The position numbers and the translations under genes are program-made. 13,571 nucleotides of DNA, taken from positions 1-13,571 of the forward strand of contig JAGWVC010000105.1 in the NCBI GenBank assembly GCA_018971065.1. The letters run 5' to 3'. Under the pieces are notes generated by a model. The model saw only the letters and a list, made by a program, of their open reading frames with translations, did not search any database and was not told the origin of the DNA. This DNA is from Sphingomonadales bacterium (lineage in GTDB: Bacteria; Pseudomonadota; Alphaproteobacteria; Sphingomonadales; Sphingomonadaceae). This document shows positions 12,051-13,571 of this stretch, one piece after another; position 1 is the stretch's first letter, and every line of letters begins with the position of its first letter.

Positions 12051-13571
12051 TCAGATCCGCTCCGCCTCAGCCACCGCCTCGCTGGCGCGCAGCGACGAGA
12101 CGATGCGCGTGAGGTGAGCGAGGTCGTCCACTTCGAGGTCAACCTCGTAGGTTCCGAACAGGTCGTCGCGCTGGCTCATGTGCAGTTGCACGATGTTGGC
12201 CGAGTTGCGCGCGAAGATGCCGGTGACTTCGGCCAGCGTGCCGGGACGGTTGTAGAGCACGCAGCGCAGGCGGCCGATGGCGCCGGTGGTGGTTTCGCCC
12301 CACGACAGGTCCAGCCAGTCGGCATCGACGCCGTTGGCAAGGTTCAGGCAGTCGATCGCGTGGACTTCGACGCCCTTGCCGGGGTTGCGGATGCCGACGA
12401 TGCGATCGCCGGGCACCGGGTGGCAGCAATCGGCCATGTGGAACGCGACGCCGGGCGTCAGCCCGCGGATCGAGATGGCGCGTTCCTGCTTGGGCCACTG
12501 TTCGGGCGCGGCCATGCCCTTGGCGCTCCCGGGCACCAGCGCTTCCATGACCTGGCGATCGTCGATCTTGGCGGTGCCGATCGCGACCAGCAGGTCTTCC
12601 TCGGTGTTGAGTGCAAGGCGGCGGGCGGCGGCAAGAATCGCCTTCTTGCCGATCTTGCCGGGCAGGCGCTCGATGATCTCGTCCAGCAGCTTGCGGCCGA
12701 TGGCGGCGACTTCGGCGCGTTCCTTCATCCGCACCGCGCGGCGGATCGCGGCGCGGGCCTTGCCGGTGACGACGAAGCCCAGCCACGACAGTTGCGGCTC
12801 GCTCTTGCGGCTCTTGATGATCTCCACGACGTCGCCGTTGGCCAGCGCGGTGCGCAGCGGCATGTGGCGGCCGTTGATCTTGGCGCCGACCGCCATGCTG
12901 CCGAGATCGGTGTGGACGGCATAGGCGAAGTCCACCGGGGTGGAGCCCTTGGGCAACTGGAACAGCGCGCCCTTGGGGGTGAACGCGAAGATGCGGTCCT
13001 GGTAGATGGCGAGCTTGGTGTGCTCCATCAGCTCGTCGGCGTCGTGGCTGGCATCGACGATCTCGATCAGGTCGCGCAGCCAGGCGATGTCGCCATCGGG
13101 CGAGACGCCGCCCTGCTTGTAGGCCCAGTGCGCGGCAAGGCCGTATTCGTTGGTCTCGTGCATCCCCTGGGTGCGGATCTGCACTTCCATGCGCATCGAA
13201 TTCTCGAAGATCAGCGCGGTGTGCAGCGACTTGTAGCCGTTGCTCTTGGGGGTGGAGATGTAGTCCTTGAAGCGGCCAGGAATGACGTGCCACTGCTGGT
13301 GCAGCACCCCCAGCGCCTTGTAGCAATCGGCGACATTCTCGGTCAGCACGCGGAACGCCATGATGTCGGTGATCTGCTCGAAGCTGACGTGGCGCTCGGC
13401 CATCTTGCGCCAGATCGAATAAGGGTGCTTCTCGCGCCCCGAGACTTCGACGCGCAGCCCCGCCTCGGCCAGCGCCTGCTTGATCGACAGCGCGATCTGG
13501 CCAACCTGGCCGCCTTCCTGGTTGCGGATCTGCGCCAGCCGGCCGGTGATGGTGGCATAGCCTTCGGGTTC
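12051..13571 (-). CDS. RelA/SpoT-type (p)ppGpp synthetase, 5' end outside the window
   Basis: The frame is open to the right edge, giving 506 residues of the C-terminal two-thirds; the HD hydrolase region would lie beyond 13571. In order, counting from the edge: the (p)ppGpp synthetase domain (about 1-165) with SGREKHPYSIWRKM (44-57), DIMAFRV, GYKSLHT (112-118) and EVQIRT (129-134); the TGS domain (about 194-254) with FTPKGALFQLPKGSTPVDFAY; a helical region; the conserved cysteine domain with ADCCHPVPGD (380-389); and a C-terminal ACT domain (about 434-506) with NRPGTLAEVTGIFARN. Alphaproteobacteria usually have one bifunctional Rsh enzyme controlling the stringent response, and this is probably it, though the hydrolase half is unseen. 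An internal ATG at 13403 falls inside the synthetase domain and is not the start. The terminator at 11931-11959 follows. Confidence 0.95.
   Translation of the reverse strand, partial: EPEGYATITGRLAQIRNQEGGQVGQIALSIKQALAEAGLRVEVSGREKHPYSIWRKMAERHVSFEQITDIMAFRVLTENVADCYKALGVLHQQWHVIPGRFKDYISTPKSNGYKSLHTALIFENSMRMEVQIRTQGMHETNEYGLAAHWAYKQGGVSPDGDIAWLRDLIEIVDASHDADELMEHTKLAIYQDRIFAFTPKGALFQLPKGSTPVDFAYAVHTDLGSMAVGAKINGRHMPLRTALANGDVVEIIKSRKSEPQLSWLGFVVTGKARAAIRRAVRMKERAEVAAIGRKLLDEIIERLPGKIGKKAILAAARRLALNTEEDLLVAIGTAKIDDRQVMEALVPGSAKGMAAPEQWPKQERAISIRGLTPGVAFHMADCCHPVPGDRIVGIRNPGKGVEVHAIDCLNLANGVDADWLDLSWGETTTGAIGRLRCVLYNRPGTLAEVTGIFARNSANIVQLHMSQRDDLFGTYEVDLEVDDLAHLTRIVSSLRASEAVAEAERI

Noticed and set aside
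1..13571. CRISPR arrays, tRNA or rRNA genes, riboswitches, prophage or defence genes
   Set aside because: I looked for regularly spaced repeats, cloverleaf-like sequences, a thiamine-box pattern before thiD and typical phage or defence proteins, and saw none. A tRNAscan or Rfam search would be needed to exclude weak cases.

Overview
The window looks like a chromosomal segment of a high-GC alphaproteobacterium, most likely of the Sphingomonadales (Novosphingobium-like). This rests on strong GC bias, the alphaproteobacterial form of SspB, a hisB-hisH-hisA-hisF block, a DUF1272 protein next to ThiD, and short GC-rich intergenic repeats that I recognise from sphingomonad genomes. It is mainly housekeeping sequence. 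No phage, CRISPR array, defence island, tRNA or rRNA is visible.

Left part (1-2172): the end of an IS5-like insertion sequence with the first 21 codons of its transposase running off the left edge, two hairpins, an alpha/beta-hydrolase-fold gene (367-1230), then about 940 bases with no convincing gene. That gap is packed with inverted and dispersed repeats. It also holds a strong-looking promoter on the minus strand that drives no recognisable gene.

Middle (2173-6142, plus strand): feoA-feoB, overlapping by ATGA and preceded by a Fur-box-like dyad, for ferrous iron uptake; ssb, with the usual acidic tip; and an OafA/ExoZ-type membrane acyltransferase.

Histidine block (6270-9371, minus strand): hisB, hisH, hisA, a small unknown membrane protein, hisF. 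HisH and HisF form the IGP synthase, HisA supplies its substrate and HisB uses its product. The block is interrupted twice: by two dispersed repeats between hisH and hisA, and by a 77-residue two-segment membrane protein locked between hisA and hisF through 4-bp start/stop overlaps on both sides. hisE is not downstream of hisF. hisB has a promoter placed so that its mRNA would be leaderless.

Right part (9487-13571): divergent from hisB come sspB (ClpXP adaptor), an 88-residue unknown protein, a DUF1272 cysteine-rich protein and thiD, the last two overlapping by ATGA. A 139-bp imperfect palindrome lies after sspB. Converging on thiD is a SnoaL/NTF2-like gene. At the right edge is the 3' two-thirds of a RelA/SpoT-type (p)ppGpp enzyme (minus strand, 5' end outside), followed by what looks like the last ten codons of a lost outer-membrane protein gene and then a strong intrinsic terminator.

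I see no clear new multi-gene system. The best candidates for something undescribed are the small membrane protein embedded in the his operon, the orphan promoter, and the repeat families.
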